Below are positions 1 to 13,300 of a stretch of 64,000 bases of DNA, in pieces. The position numbers and the translations under genes were made by a program. The number at the start of each line of letters is the position of its first letter. The stretch's first letter is position 1. The DNA lies in contig JAQFVV010012507.1 in the NCBI GenBank assembly GCA_028023455.1, forward strand, positions 2,055,456 through 2,119,455, in the 5' to 3' direction. The DNA is from Epiperipatus broadwayi (lineage: Eukaryota > Onychophora > Udeonychophora > Euonychophora > Peripatidae). A model generated the notes under the pieces. That model had not been told where the DNA came from. It searched no databases and was given only the letters and a program-made list of their open reading frames with translations.

Positions 1-1100
1 CTTCTGATATTACTTATTTGAGATTTCTTCAGAAATATTTATCTTGTGTTTAGACTACATGCATTGAGATTATTGATTTCTTTTATCCTGTCTTGATATA
101 TGATGTCTTTTTTAATTATCAGTTTTTTATTTAAATATTTTTCTTGCCATCATTTGTTTTTAACATTTTCCTCATTTTGTGTTTTTTTCACTTTTCTAAT
201 AAATATCTACAGCATCATATGTTATTTGTTTTTGGTATATCTTTACTCTTTTCCAATTTTTCATTATAAATGTGGTTCAACTTTACCTAATTGATTGTTG
301 TTTCTCTAATAGTTATAAATTTATAATATGTTCCCATTGTTTGAGATTCTTTTAATATATATTTTATCATTTGAATAAATATTATATCCATATGATATTC
401 ACTGCAGTTTTATATTATTGACATTATGAAGTATCTCTTTTTCTGCAATATTTTAATTATATATCTTTTGATTATGTATTAACATTTATCATAAAAATTA
501 ACATATTTTAATATACTCATTTTCTGAAAAAAATAATTATTAACTGAATCACAAACATTCTGTAGTTAGTAAAGTACATGGAAGTTTTTTGTTGTTTTGG
601 CATTTTTAATTATTCTTTGTGCTTTAACATTTTTAATTTTTCAGTACATCCTAAGTTCAGCTGCCTTTTTTGATATAAGATTGCAAACTGTATCAATTAT
701 TATTTAATATTTATTTACTTTGGAAGTAACAAAAAGGTTTTATTAATCTACTGTCTTTGTTTATGTAATGTAAATCCATATTATTTAATCTATAGATTAT
801 AGATTTATTGTCAACATTAGTCAACATAATTTCAGATTTACTCTTCTAAATCATTGTTTTTTAGATGCAGTTCTATAAATCATGCTGACTTTTTTTGCCA
901 TTGATTTTAGAATTCATTTAAAGTTCCTTTGGTTTTGATGATTCTAAGTAATATTTCTCTATACTTTATTTTTATTATGTTATTTTCAATATGTCTATTA
1001 AATTGGTATTTGTTAGCATACTCATTTGAGAGAGTCTAGAATTTCCATTTTATCTTATGGAAATTTTAAAATCGATTTTTGTTTTCTGAATTTTTCAATA
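1..1100. other. AT-rich sequence, no gene seen
   Basis: Only short open frames rich in F, L, I and Y occur here, as expected by chance in AT-rich DNA. I saw no splice-bounded coding segment, RNA gene or recognisable repeat. Confidence 0.6.
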
Positions 1101-1102
1101 AT

Positions 1103-1262
1103 TTAAAAGGCGCAATCCTGCTGAGTTAGTGTAGTGGTGGATTCTAGAGTCTAAAGTCCTTGGATTGCAGCTCTTTTCTTTCTCTCTCTTTTAGTACTCA
1201 AATTTTTTATGAACTCCTAAGCAAATTCTGTATTCAATTATTATTATTAGTTTTATTAAAAG
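1103..1262 (+). repeat. tRNA-derived SINE with ATT-rich tail (family S2)
   Basis: The head looks like a tRNA: an A-box-like GTTAGTGTAGTGGTGG near 1120 and a degenerate B-box-like TTGGATTGCAGCTC near 1158. A non-tRNA body follows, then a tail of ATT repeats near 1235. The same order of head, body (ACTCCTAAGCAA) and ATT tail recurs at 23836-23960. This is what makes it a dispersed SINE rather than a chance tRNA likeness. Both copies are diverged and the TSDs are unclear. Family name and mobilising LINE are unknown. Confidence 0.55.
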
Positions 1263-2089
1263 CTATTGTTTTTATATTATCTTGATTTTTGTATGATCTT
1301 TTTTGCTTATCTTTATCTATTTTTTTTTTTTTTTTTATGAAGGTGGGAATAGTATGATGTTAGTATACTATCTAAAATATTTACTTTCGTTGATTGTTTT
1401 ACTTAGCTTAGCATTTTCTTAAATTCATCTTCAATCATTTTTTTTATAATTAATAACTTCATTATTGTTTACATCCAAATCACATATCGGTTTTTGATAT
1501 TGTTATTGTAAGAAATGCATTTGTTTAATTAGATTATAATAGTTTAAGATATCGAATAAAATTTGACAGCTTAATTAAAAAGTCTATAGCTATATGTTTT
1601 TTACTTTTAGAACTATTTATTAAATAATATGATAATTGTTGTATATAAACATCCATTTGATTTCTCCTTTATATCGAGCATGTTGAATCGTATATATTCG
1701 TTTCCGAATTTGCTCCAGACATATTTTCTGTTATTAAAAGAAATTTTTATACCAACCAAGTAAAAAAAAAAGTCACTACCATATTTTTAATTAGTGTGCT
1801 CCCTTTGGTGATATCTATATGTAAAATTGTCTGCTTGATGATTTAAAAAATGTGTAATCAATGAAAAAGTCAGGGAATTTTTCCAAAAGCATTTTCTTTT
1901 CTTTTAAAATTTTTTTTTTAATAGCTCTATTTTGTGTAATTGCATTTTTTAATATTCATTTTGACATTTCAGTTTCTAATCATACAATCTTTTTTCATAC
2001 ACATGTTTTGACAAATTCTCCCAGAAGCTGATCAAGAAGTTTTTCAAAGTTCTCACTGACCATTTGATTTAATTGTATAAAACAATAAA
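1263..2089. other. AT-rich sequence, no gene seen
   Basis: There are homopolymer T runs (near 1321) and scattered short frames only. No coding or RNA feature could be supported. Confidence 0.5.
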
Positions 2090-2830
2090 GCCAATTTTAT
2101 ATGCTTTTAAAATATAAATGATAACAATCAATGTTTAAGCTATCAACAGTCTCAGTCTATAGTCAAAACAACCTTTATTAACAATAAAGATTGTACCATC
2201 TTTATCTGTGGTATGATATGTATATATAGATACTAAAGATTGCAACTTGCGCAAGGAGTGTGAGATTAATAATGCAAAAAAATTTAATAAAAACAAACCT
2301 CATTAATCAGGTAAATATAACCTGGTCTGAAAGCAGAATAATAAATAGTCAATTATAACTTACAGATTCAAGTTACAATCATTACAGTCTATATCAACAT
2401 AACAGACCATAGATAAAGGTGGTACCATATTTATTATTAAAGAAAGTTGCCTTGACTACAGGTTAAGATTGTTGATAGCTTAAAGAATGATTGTTATCAT
2501 CTATATTTATAAACACATTAAAGCCTTGACTATTTATTAATCTGTTTTCAGAATGTGGAAGTTATAATTTACTATTTATTAATCTGCTTTCAGATCAGAT
2601 TATATTTACTGATCAATGAGGTTTCTTTAAACTTCTTTGCATTATTAATCTTACACTTATTAGTCAAGTTGCAATTTTAGTGTCTATATAAACATATCAG
2701 ACCAAAAATAAAGGTGGTTTTATCTTTATTGCTAAAGAAGATTGCCTTGGCTACAGGTTGAGATTGTTGACAGTTAAAAGGTTGATTGTTATGATTTATT
2801 TATATATAAATATGTTTGATTTTAATGTTT
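2090..2830. repeat. palindromic repeat made of three related units
   Basis: The left arm (about 2100-2355) and right arm (about 2565-2825) are reverse complements over about 250 bp, for example TGATAACAATCAATG on the left against GATTGTTATGATTT on the right. Between them, about 2375-2510 carries a partial third copy in the same orientation as the right arm; both contain a GGCTACAGGTTGAGATTG-like segment. There is no coding capacity. This resembles a foldback or MITE-type DNA element with an internal duplication, but no clean TSD was identified. Confidence 0.7.
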
Positions 2831-3467
2831 AATTGGTGTCCAGAATATTAAACTGATATCAATAGATCATTGCTAATTATTCAGGATTTTCTCTCATGGT
2901 GAAAGCAAAATATATCTTCTTCTTTACCATGGCATGAATCATAATTACTATATTTTGCTTTTTGAAAATCTTACATACTTTATACATTCCCAGTTTTATT
3001 TTGTGATTTTTTTTTTAATTTTTGGATTTTCATTTTCAATAAGATGATGTTAGCAGTGAGATCCCTAAATAACTTCAATCCTCCCACATTTTACATAATT
3101 GTAATAACAAGAAAAATTCTAAACTGTTTTTTTATTATTATATTTTATTATTTTCTCATCTGCAGGAAGTGTTTAGAATAATAGTAAGAGTAATGGTCCG
3201 AAGAACTGAGGATTTTGTTAAAAAAAAATTATGGATCCAAGTACTGATGAAATTTTTAAAAAAGACATTTTGATTTGTTGAATGCCATTTTGGTGTCAAA
3301 TGCTTCTTGAATTCCAAGCAATTGAAAATATGATTATTATTGCTTTATAGTTTTAAGTAATGTTTTTATTACTTATACAATTATGATTATTTGTTGCTTT
3401 TTAATTTTAATAAGAAAAGAAGAAAGTAAAAAAAAAGTCAATTAGAAGAAAAATCACAAAGTTATAT
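2831..3467. other. AT-rich sequence, no gene seen
   Basis: Nothing recognisable lies between the palindromic repeat and the LINE 3' tail. Confidence 0.5.
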
Positions 3468-3481
3468 CATCATCATCATCA

Positions 3482-3715
3482 TCAACCATTATCAATCCAC
3501 TGTAGGATGAAGGTCTCTCCAAGTTTAATCCATCTTCTCCGATCTTTAGCTTCTCTTCTCCACAACACCCCTGCACATTTTCTTATTTCATCCATCCATC
3601 TCACATGTGGTCTCTTTCTGGGTCTTTTACAATCTCTTGGAATCCAGTTTAAAATTTCAATTGTCCATCTATTATCATCTCTTCTAGCAATATGTCCAGC
3701 CCAACTCCATTTCAA
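3482..3715 (-). pseudogene. LINE C-terminal domain fragment
   Basis: These 77 residues carry the conserved RTE-type C-terminus: WAGHIAR, DDNRWT, RPRKRPHVRWMDEIRKCAG and LGETFILQW. They continue from the RT fragment in another frame, so the element is broken by an indel. The stop falls just before the GAT-repeat tail, as in intact elements. The function of this C-terminal segment is not established. Confidence 0.8.
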
Positions 3716-3908
3716 TCTTTTAATTTTTTCAATAAGGTCAGTAACACCTGTTTATTGTCTTACCCATACATTGCGTTTTCGATCTCTTCTTGTTACTCCC
3801 AACATTCATCTCTCCATACTCCTTTGAGTGGTCTGAAGTCTCTGTATTGCTCTTCTATTAAGTGTCCAACTCTCAGATCCATAAGTAAGAACTGGTAAAA
3901 CACATTTG

Positions 3909-4667
3909 TTAAAAACCATCCTTTTCAAACACATAGGCATTTCCTTTTAGTATCAAGTTATTTCTACCAAAAGCACTCCAACCAAGTTTAATTCTATAAT
4001 TAATTTCCTCCATTATGTTTCCATCTGTATTAATAATCTGACCAAGGTATTTATAACTGTTAACTTCTTCTAATTTTTCATAATCAATCTTTATTTTCAT
4101 ATTTTGAACAAATTGATTAAACATTACTTTAGTCTTTTTAACATTTATCTTTAGTCCTACTTTTCTACTTTCATCTGCTAACTCCTGAAACATTTCCTGC
4201 AGCTCTGAAGCATTATTTGCAAAAACAACTACATCATCTGCGAAATCTAAATGACTTAAATACTCTCCATTTACTTTCACTCCTCTAGTTTCCCATTTTA
4301 ATCCACAAAATACTTCTTGCAGCACTGCTGTAAAGAGTTTTGGAGATATGGAGTCACCTTGTCTTACACCTTTCTCAATGTTGATTTTTCCAGTATCATT
4401 ATGTAATCTAATTATTGCTGTTGCATTTTTATAAATATTCTTTAAAATATGACAATATCCTGGATCTATACCTTGATGATCCAATGCTTTAATCACTGAA
4501 GAAATGTGTATAGAATCGAATGCCTTTTCATAATCTACAAATCCAAAACATAATGACAACTCATATTCGTTTGTCCTTTCTATGACTTCTCTCAATACCT
4601 GGATATGATCTATTGTACTAAAACCACTTTTAAATCCAGCTTGTTCTCTTGGTTGGTAGAAATCCAA
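3909..4667 (-). pseudogene. LINE reverse transcriptase fragment
   Basis: This 252-residue open frame holds RT motifs in order: GFKSGFSTIDHIQVL near residues 11-25, the first catalytic Asp in FVDYEKAFDS (about 43-52), GVRQGDSISPKLF (about 101-113), and the catalytic box HLDFADDVVVFAN (about 139-151). Thumb-like KINVKKTKVM and YKYLGQIIN follow. These are classic LINE RT blocks. The frame has no proper LINE start and loses its frame into the downstream linker, so it is a remnant. The linker at about 3740-3905 still reads as LPVLTYGSE-type sequence with stops. Confidence 0.85.
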
Positions 4668-4683
4668 AGTTCTCTGTAGACAA

Positions 4684-4685
4684 AG

Positions 4686-4737
<52 letters not shown>
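4684..4737. repeat. (TA)n microsatellite
   Basis: A near-perfect TA dinucleotide run lies between the truncated LINE 5' end and the tRNA-like SINE. Confidence 0.95.
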
Positions 4738-4741
<4 letters not shown>

Positions 4742-4822
4742 GTCAAAAGCATTTACTGGGAAGCAAACCCAGGCCAGCTGCTTGGAAGGCAGCTTTGCTA
4801 ACTGCTAGGCCACCAGCTCTAA
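4738..4822 (-). repeat. tRNA-derived SINE, minus strand
   Basis: On the minus strand this reads as a tRNA-like unit: A-box-like GGCCTAGCAGTTAGC, a CTTCCAAGCAG segment in the anticodon position, and B-box-like GGTTTGCTTCC. The tail then runs into the TA repeat. The body resembles the S1 SINEs elsewhere in the window (a GACTGCCTT-like core), but the B-box flanks differ and there is no poly(A). It is either a diverged relative or a separate tRNA-SINE. Confidence 0.6.
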
Positions 4823-4941
4823 ATGAATGGAGTTATTTCCATATAATGACTAGATAAATTTGTTAGTACTGATGTTGACAGACTTTAAGCTAAAAAAATT
4901 AAATAACTATTATTATTTTAAGTTTACTTAGCTATAAATAT

Positions 4942-5500
4942 TGTACCGGTCGGTTTTGTCTGTTCACATAAGAAGATGTAGCATCTAGGCAAAGGTACCT
5001 TGAGTCCAATCATGTGCAAGATACGTAAGTCAGGAACACTCATGAACTCTGCCCCATTTTTTTATTTTCCAGATCTACCAATTTATGAGCAACAATCCCG
5101 ATGATATCAATCTAATTTTATCTCTCTCTGCCGGCATCACACATCGGAGATACAAAGAGACTCTAATTTAAGTTTAATGATGGAATAACTTAGCATGAAC
5201 TATAATTTGAAAGCAATTAAAGATCGTGACCTAACTTGGACTTAGGATTTTATAATTTATATAAGAATTACACAGCTCTTCAGTTTTGCAAGTATATTTA
5301 CTGGTCATTATTCAGCTATAATGTAGGTGCTTGATCTGTAGGTTGGTGAGTTTTCCTGGGTGGCTTGTGGCATCATCTTCTTTGGTTAGGCTATGGGTCT
5401 TCTGGCAGTATTCTAATTGTTACAGCATCTGATGAGAGCAAGGTCCCCACTGTTCTCCTCATGGAGCAACAGCAAAGATTTCTTTTTCTAGCTGGATATT
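4942..5500 (-). mobile_element. possible LTR 3' end fragment
   Basis: The block starts TGTACCGGTCGG after ATAT. It matches the end of the large LTR-like block at 48855 (TGTAACGGTCAGG, also after ATAT), read as the minus-strand 3' end of an LTR. It is clearly richer in G+C than its surroundings. No matching opposite end was found nearby, so it would be truncated. A 71-codon open frame at 5365-5580 lies in it but matches nothing I know. Confidence 0.35.
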
Positions 5501-8500
5501 TTAAAAATAAAATTGACATAGAGTCTGGTGGCAACTGCTTTCATAAAATGGATCTGGAATATCTTAAGCTTAAAATATAGCCTATTTATATGCTTGGCAA
5601 TCCAAGCCCTTATACTTCAGGAAATTACTTTGTCTCAGAACCCATTAACTCTAAAAATTTACATTAATGTTACAAAATTATACAATTTTGATTTTAAATC
5701 TATTGATAGATTTCTGAGGCATTATAAATTTTTCTTAGGCTATCAAACAGTGCTGGACCAATGATTTTACTGTAAGAACTTTCATTGTAAACAATTTCAA
5801 TTAGCAAGATTTTAAAATAAGTTTTATTTTTACCTACTGCAGGTGTGGCAGTTAATGTAAATTCATGTTTACAACAAAAAATCTATTTTAATTACTAACC
5901 CCTTTTAATTACTAAAAAATAAGAAAACATTTTAACATATTTTAAGTCATGCCACTCCTATATACATTATAATATAGGTTGGATTATCTACCCACATATA
6001 AATTTACAATAATAAAAATTAATAAATTGATTTTAACATTAATTCTATAATAAAACATTATTTATTATTTTATTAATCCTGTCCAATTATAGCGTTCTTT
6101 CATATGTAAATTAATAATGCTGTTTAGGTAGCCATGATAGTAGATTTTAAAGCTTAATTTTATACGAGATTTAAACCTTTAAATAAGGTTTGAACCTAGC
6201 ACAGATTAGTAGGTTATCAGGTTGATGATGAAATGGTAAGGGATTGGAGGGTTACCATTTCAATGGATATGTAGCCATTTTAAATAGTGTTAAAAGTACT
6301 TTGTTCCTTTGAGTTAGGGTATTGACTTTAAAAAAATCAAATATGATTGTAATATAATATGACTTCACTACTAATGAAGAAAAGTATCATAATTCTGAAT
6401 AATATTAAATGACTTAGCAAAAATCAAAAATGACTTTAGGAGTCATGACATGGAATCTTTAAAAGAAAGGGTAAGACAAACCTCCTTATAAATAACTAGA
6501 AAACAAACAAACAAAAAAAAAAGCAATAACAATAAGCTGTCTGTAAATTGTAATTAAGTACTATGATCAAAAATATTGATTGTATATATATGAAATGTTA
6601 ATTGAAATTCGTTTTAACACAGCAAATTATTTACAATAAATAATTGCACATAAATATCAATTCTCAGTCAATGACAATCAAAGTAATACCAAAAAATTTG
6701 AGAAAATTTATATAAAGTAAAAATGAAAATTTTATGAAAAGCTATGTGCATGAAATGTTATTATTGACATTTGTTTTTCTTAAACAATATTATGAATGTA
6801 CTTGACATTTAATATTTGACAGCTGAGTACAGATTCCAGTAAATACACCTCAGCAGCTTTGCTTGTCATTTTATTTTTGATATTACTTTCACTCCAGCCC
6901 ACTAATGCCAAGTTTATTGAAAGCTTATAATTTTTTTTTTTTAAATGTTTAGTTATATTCTTGCCATGATTTATTTCATGACAGAAAAGTGATGTAATGT
7001 ATTATGAACTGTGTCTTTTTAGTGTTTCATTAAAGATCACAGAAGGATATGCTTTTACACATAATATACAACACACACGTTCAGATGTTGAGTTATACTG
7101 TGATCAAATTTTAATTACTCTATATAGTGCTACAGAATGTATTTAAATGCTTAGTCTTGCTTTTTTTATATCTATTTTTATATTTTATTTGTTTGCAAGT
7201 AATAATTCTAATGATATATATATGAATGATGGAAATTCAAAACGAATCTATGCAAATAAAATAATGAGACTGTTTTTATGCTATTTCGATTTATAAAATA
7301 AGTTAATATTTAATAAATGAATTACTGTTATTGCTATAATAAGTTTATATATATATATACTTTTTTGTCTGTAAGAATGTAAAAATTCTTTCTGGAATTA
7401 AAAGTAGAAAAGCTTTCATATGATAGTGTTATTGACACTTTCTTTTATGTAAACCATGATTCGTTTGTTTAAGTACATCATTGATCAAAAACATTTTAAT
7501 TCCTAAAAAATAGTCTTGCCAATATCTTCTTGATTTAGGTCAATAATCCACCTTAGTGTTCCATTAGAGAGAGACGTGTAGTTTCAAGTTGACCTATCTG
7601 AGAAAAATTTGAATTTGTTTTTATGTTATATGTATTTCAAATATTTATATTATATTGAACCATTACTTTTTTTTCTGTTCAGTAATAAAAAATTTAAATG
7701 TTAATTGTTTAAAAAGTAATTTAAAAGAATTTTTGCAAATATTAAAACTTCTACATGTAATGTAATTTGAAATAATTATCAAAACCTATGAAATTTGCTT
7801 GTTTTTTTGCTTATTAGATTTCTTTTAATGTATTTCTTATTATTATAGTTAATAAAATTATTTATTAAATTTGCCTCAGAACATTAAGTTTGAAGCATTA
7901 AAAAATTATCTCTGTTTTTATTATCATAAATTGCTGTTCTAAGTTTTAATAAAAGAAGCTGCTGTTTTATTAAAATAAAAGTCACCATTTTAAAACCAGC
8001 TCTATGCAAGAATTAGCTTTTGATACGTGTACATTTATTATAGTTATAGCTATATGTGTTTCAGTTTATCTTTAGTGAAAAAAGAAAATCCTTGTGTGTC
8101 TAGTAAATCTTTCAATTGTTTTTTAAATTGTACATTTGGCATATTTTTTTTTATAATTAATTGTCTGATTGAATTGTCAGACTTAATAGTACTTATAAAA
8201 TAATTCTAACGCTTTAGTCTAAACTGGTTTTCAATGCAGCATATACTAATCAAAGCCAATAAATACAAATGAAAAGCAGCAATACATATACTATATTAAA
8301 TAAACCAGTGTTCTTTAAGTGGAAAACTCTTCTTAGAATATTTTGTAAACTATGATATTTTAATTTTATATTCCCAATAATTTTTTGCCATACAGACAAC
8401 ATCACAATAATTGCCACAAATTATTATCAAAAATTTATATTGCCAATTTATTAAGCATGATATTAACTGAGTCACAACATTCCCTAATATGATTGGGCCC

Positions 8501-9352
8501 ACGTTTCTTTGGAGATAATTAGTTATTTCTACAAATGGAATTTGTTGTTAGATTAGACGATGCATTAAAATGTGATAAAAAACAATGACATGATTATGAA
8601 ATAAGCTAGGCAATCCAATACAAACTTGGATATTCATCAAAATGAATATAATTAATGAAAATTGCGAACTTTGCAATAAAGCAAATCAACTGTTGAAACT
8701 AATAAAAGATTTTGAAAGCTCGTATTATGCTAATACTACAAATTTTTGTATCAGGTTTATTCAATATGCATATCAGATTCAGAAATTTGATTATTTATTA
8801 TTTATTTGAATTTGTTAGCATAATTAATAAATGACAAGTAATAGTTTTGTTTGATGCATGTGGATTGTGCGGTTTGATTATCAATTAATATAATATAACA
8901 GTCGTTGTTCAAGTGCAATATGGATCCTGTAAAAATACTTCTTGTCATATTATGTCTAAAATGAATAAGTAATCTTATTTTAATATACAAGGGTGATCTA
9001 TATGTCATGAGCATTTGTTGACATATGTGGGTCTGACTCTTACTTCTATTGTCTGTAATATGCATGTCACGACAATTGAAAAGAAAGTTGTTCTTTTTTG
9101 AATTGCATATAACAATTGCATATGTACTAGATATGTTGTCTATATATATTATTTTCAATAAGTTAAATATTATTTGTGTTATTATTGATCCATTGAGAAA
9201 CAAAATCATAATCAAACATTAAAAATATTTGGATTTATTATTGCATTGTGTGGGTAATAAAATTAATTATCAAATGATTGGGAAACTTATTCTTATTAGA
9301 TACCCACATATCCCAAAAAAAAAAAAAAGGTTGGACTTAGATCATAATAAAA
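5501..9352. other. AT-rich sequence, no gene seen
   Basis: No splice-bounded exon, RNA gene or clear repeat was recognised in this 3.8 kb. A 137-codon minus-strand frame at 8802-9215 has no recognisable motif and a low-complexity composition; I treat it as chance. Confidence 0.5.
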
Positions 9353-9354
9353 TA

Positions 9355-10320
9355 TACCTGGGTCTCATTTTATGCGATAGATAAGTTCCTCAGAAAACAC
9401 GCGCAAATGAAATCGTGCAAAAATAGACATAACTTACTTTGAAAAAGGGGGGATACGGACTGTGATTTTTCAAAAATTGCGTAAAAGCAAAGCACCAGCG
9501 TAAAATTACTTTAAAATTCGCGCGCAAAAAAAATAAGGAAATAAAATATGACTAATAAAAAATTTCAAATTTGAAAAAAATTGATATGAGACAAACTTTT
9601 TTTAACTATAATATTTAATTTTATTCAAAACAATATATTTTTATGCATAATTTACAGTAATTTACATTTTTTTATACACATTTTAATTATTATCGTTATT
9701 TTCCGATAAACAGGTTCGTTTGCAAACTGGTAAAAAAATCAGATTCTTCACAAGAGAAAATACAACTAGTGCCAATGTCACTCTCATGTTGTGTTAATGG
9801 TTTTCTGGTGACAATGTAATTAGTAATTAATCTAACAACTAAAAATTAAATTCTTATTTCACTTTAATTTTTTAATTTTCAATTTTAATTGTGCCCACTG
9901 CTATTACTCACCTTTTAAAAATAAACTTGCTGACACTAAATGATTAATAGTTGATTACATTCTTTTTTAAAAAGCAAAAACAGAATGTGATTTAAAATGC
10001 AAAATTAACACACACAATGTTTGAACAAATTTACATTATAATCTTGTAAAATTTAATGTGTGTATACATAAAATGTGGAAATCATGATTTTAATTTCATT
10101 ATTGCATAAAATCTTACTATTATAAAGTACTGAAAATATTGAAATTACTAAGATGAAAGTCGAATTCCAATAATGTGCTATTACCTTCAATATGATGTAA
10201 GTGTGCAAAATTTATTATTTAAAGTAATAGTGCTTTATCGAAGTTCAACTTCCAGAGAAACATGGATCGCATAACTTCAAAATTGCGTTAAATAAATCCG
10301 CGTAAAAAGAGACCCAGGTG
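9355..10320 (+). mobile_element. non-autonomous DNA transposon, copy 1
   Basis: This 966-bp element is bounded by inverted termini reading TACCTGGGTCTC on the left and GAGACCCAGGTG on the right, with flanking TA on both sides as a likely TSD. It has no open frame of note. Subterminal G/C-containing motifs (GCGTAAAA, CGTGCAAAAA, CGCGCAAA) recur against the AT-rich interior, as expected of transposase-binding repeats. A second copy lies in opposite orientation at 14824-15996. The superfamily is not recognised; a TA target would fit Tc1/mariner or a similar group. Confidence 0.85.
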
Positions 10321-10322
10321 TA

Positions 10323-13300
10323 TGTGTAAATATAAAGCAGATTGTATAATGAACACTTATCAATATAAACAGAAACTTGTTCATTTTTAGTAAGGTTGAT
10401 TAATCAAAATTTTTAAATATATTTATAAGAAATGAATAATTGATCATTTTAATAAACAAAAATTTTTCGTTCAATTTTTTCATATTGAAAAGTTAAATAG
10501 CAGGTTTTACCAACTTTTTACAGGCTATAATTATGCTTTAATTGTACACTATTTGAATTAAATTATTAATAATTACAACGATAATAAAGCAGAATGCCAT
10601 GCAAAACATATCTTTTTATATTTTAAATGACAGCATGAGATCTAACATGAAAACCAGATTATCACAACTTTATGTATTTATATTAGAGAAAAATAAATAA
10701 GGAAACATAGTCATCAATTTTTATGTACATGAAAAGTTATTTGGGCATTTATGAGATCCAAATCAAATTGATTTAGTTTATATAGAAAAGATTGATTGAA
10801 GGCATAAGATTTAGGAATCTTGTTTTAACACAGTGACATTTTTATTATTCTTTTGGTGATAATTTTTGTAATCATTCACCATTTGATTTTAGTATTAAAT
10901 CTTTCTTCTATATTAGAATTCAATAAACTAACCTTGAGTTATTAGAGATGTAAGCTTCCAAATGAAAAGCATTCTAAAATAAACATGTGAACTCTGAAAA
11001 TATTGAAAAAATAATAATAAATAGAATACATAATAAGAACAAATGACTTTTTCATCATTCAATCAAGGGTGGAAAGCAGTCAAGCAAGTGACATCAGAAA
11101 ATCAACAAAATCTTCATTGACTGAAATTTATTCTTTAAACAGTAATAAATAAATGTGAAACACTGATAAATTTATATAAAAAAAATTAAAATTGCATTTA
11201 TAGTTTTTAGAATAATCTCAAAAGATCCTACCATGGCATCAGTAAAGGTATTAGCACTTTCACAAGGTGTGGTTATCATACCAGCTGTGAATTTCTGTAT
11301 TTGCATTATGCTAGAATTTGTTAACTTCTATTTTTAAAAATAAAACACATACATATTAAATAAAAGTGTTATCATATATACTTTTTTTTTTAATAATTAT
11401 TATACAATTATTGTGTAAAATTAATAAATACTTAATAAATTATTCAAAAAGTCAATGTTTTTATTCCAAAAATATTCTCCAAGTAATCTAATATATTAAC
11501 TCCAAAATGAAAAGCAAAGAATTAAATTCATCAACCTTGTTGAAGTTAGACTAATTTAAATTACTTTGACTTCACTTTCTATTGGAAAATGCTGTTCTCT
11601 TCAGCTTTTTTAAAAAATACTGAATCATTTTTTATTAGTTTGTTATTTTGCCATTTTTTTTTTTTTTTACAAAAAAAAAAAAAAAATCACTTCAGCTAGC
11701 TATAATATCATGGTGTTCAGCGAATGTCAAACAGTAATTTATTAATTAGTTAAAATCTGTAATTTTCCACTTAATTTTCACCATTTACTTAATATATTAT
11801 CTGCATTATTATTATTGATTTGCATTTATTGGCTTTGACAATGATGCACAGTATCATCATTTTAGCCAATAACATTTGAATTGGGTATTTCAAAACCAAC
11901 ATTAAGTCTGAAAGTTCAGACAATTATTATATTACAATTTATATTTATGGTCATTATTTTAATTATCTCAATTTTTAATTTTATCCAATATCTTCACATG
12001 TACAAATTTTGATATCAATTTGTTAATATCTTTTAGTTAAAATAAATATATTTAAATTTATTTTATCATTAAAAATAATGACAAATTTCCAGCTATAATT
12101 GATTTAATTCTAAAGGACTTTTATTTACATTGTCATAAAATCTTTTGAAGAATTATTGGCATACAGACAATATTAAGACTTCCAAACTTAAGAAATGTTA
12201 CAAGAAAGAAATAATATTTGAATTTTTTTTAACTCTTATAAAATTGATCTTTTTTTACCAAAAAATTATCTGAAGTAGAGTTTTATGTAAAATATTTAAA
12301 CTCCCTTTCATTTACATACTTTTGTTAATTCAATAAATTATTATTTTTTAATTATTTATTTATGTTTTTGTTCATTTTTTTTTTTGGTGAACTTTGAATT
12401 ATACTTGAAATATAGATATTATTTTAAATTAGCACAAATTCAAATAAAATGGACTGCTGTTTGATTTAATAATTTAAAAGATAGAGTATTTTATCAAATT
12501 GGTATAATTACTTTATCTAAATGAATTGTATGTATGATGGACTGTCATTTCTATTTGATTTCTTTTATGAAAGTGGCACATAGATTATCTACTAACATAA
12601 CAAAGCAGTGGAAAATTTCCATTAAAAATGTTTCATATTATTCTGCAAATATATTATCAAAATTATACAATTAATCAGTATGATATCGTTATCTGCAATA
12701 GTTTAGTCCCATCTTCATTGAATTCAGCACTTAAATCAATTGAAAAGTAATTGATTTACTGAAATATATATTATCACGAGCATAATTATTCATGAAAAAG
12801 ATAGTTTCTGTTTACATTGTAAAGATTATTTTAAAGGCATTATTTACTTTCATTTGGGTGATAGAACTGATGAAAGAATATAAACATGAATTACAATTAT
12901 ACAAGAAACCATAGCTTTTCAAAAACTAATATATACCGAAGAAAATAATAAAATTCAACATTACAAGATATCGCATAAATATAGTAGATCAATTAATCAT
13001 ACATGTGGGTATATTTGTATTTCAAGGCTTCATTTAAATAATTATAAATTTATGTCTATTATGTTTTTGTTGTGTGTGTTTATGGTGTTCTTTCATTTCT
13101 TGAGTTGGCATGCCTTATTTGTTTACAAATTACCAATGATATTATAGCATCCAATATTTTAATTCACAATGAACATTCAAAATCATGTATTGATCAAGAA
13201 TCTGTTTGAAATATATTTATATCCTTTATTAACTGAAAGCCATTTATTTAATAATTCATTATTAAAATAAAATTTTGATTCCTATTTATCCCCCCCTCCC

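Larger units (their letters stand above)
3470..4680 (-). mobile_element. 5'-truncated RTE-like non-LTR retrotransposon
   Basis: Read on the minus strand, this is the 3' part of a LINE: most of the reverse transcriptase palm and thumb, a linker, and the C-terminal segment with WSWAGHIARRDDNRWT and RPRKRPHVRW, typical of RTE-type elements. It ends in a GAT trinucleotide tail (+ strand ATC repeats, 3468-3484), as RTE elements often do. The 5' end stops at about 4680, directly against a TA microsatellite. The endonuclease domain and the RT start are missing. At least one frameshift separates the RT (3909-4667) from the C-terminus (3482-3715). It is dead on arrival or decayed; the clade is inferred from motifs. 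Confidence 0.85.

Noticed and set aside
100-294. 64-codon F/L-rich frame resembling a membrane peptide
   Set aside because: T-rich sequence translates into such hydrophobic strings by chance; no other support.
3507-3898. Plus-strand frames over the LINE
   Set aside because: Antisense shadows of the RTE-like C-terminus.
5411-5440. CTGATGAGAGC as a hammerhead core
   Set aside because: No GAAA box and no stem II complement follow.
8802-9215. 137-codon minus-strand open frame
   Set aside because: No recognisable motif, no splice or promoter context, and composition expected of AT-rich non-coding DNA.
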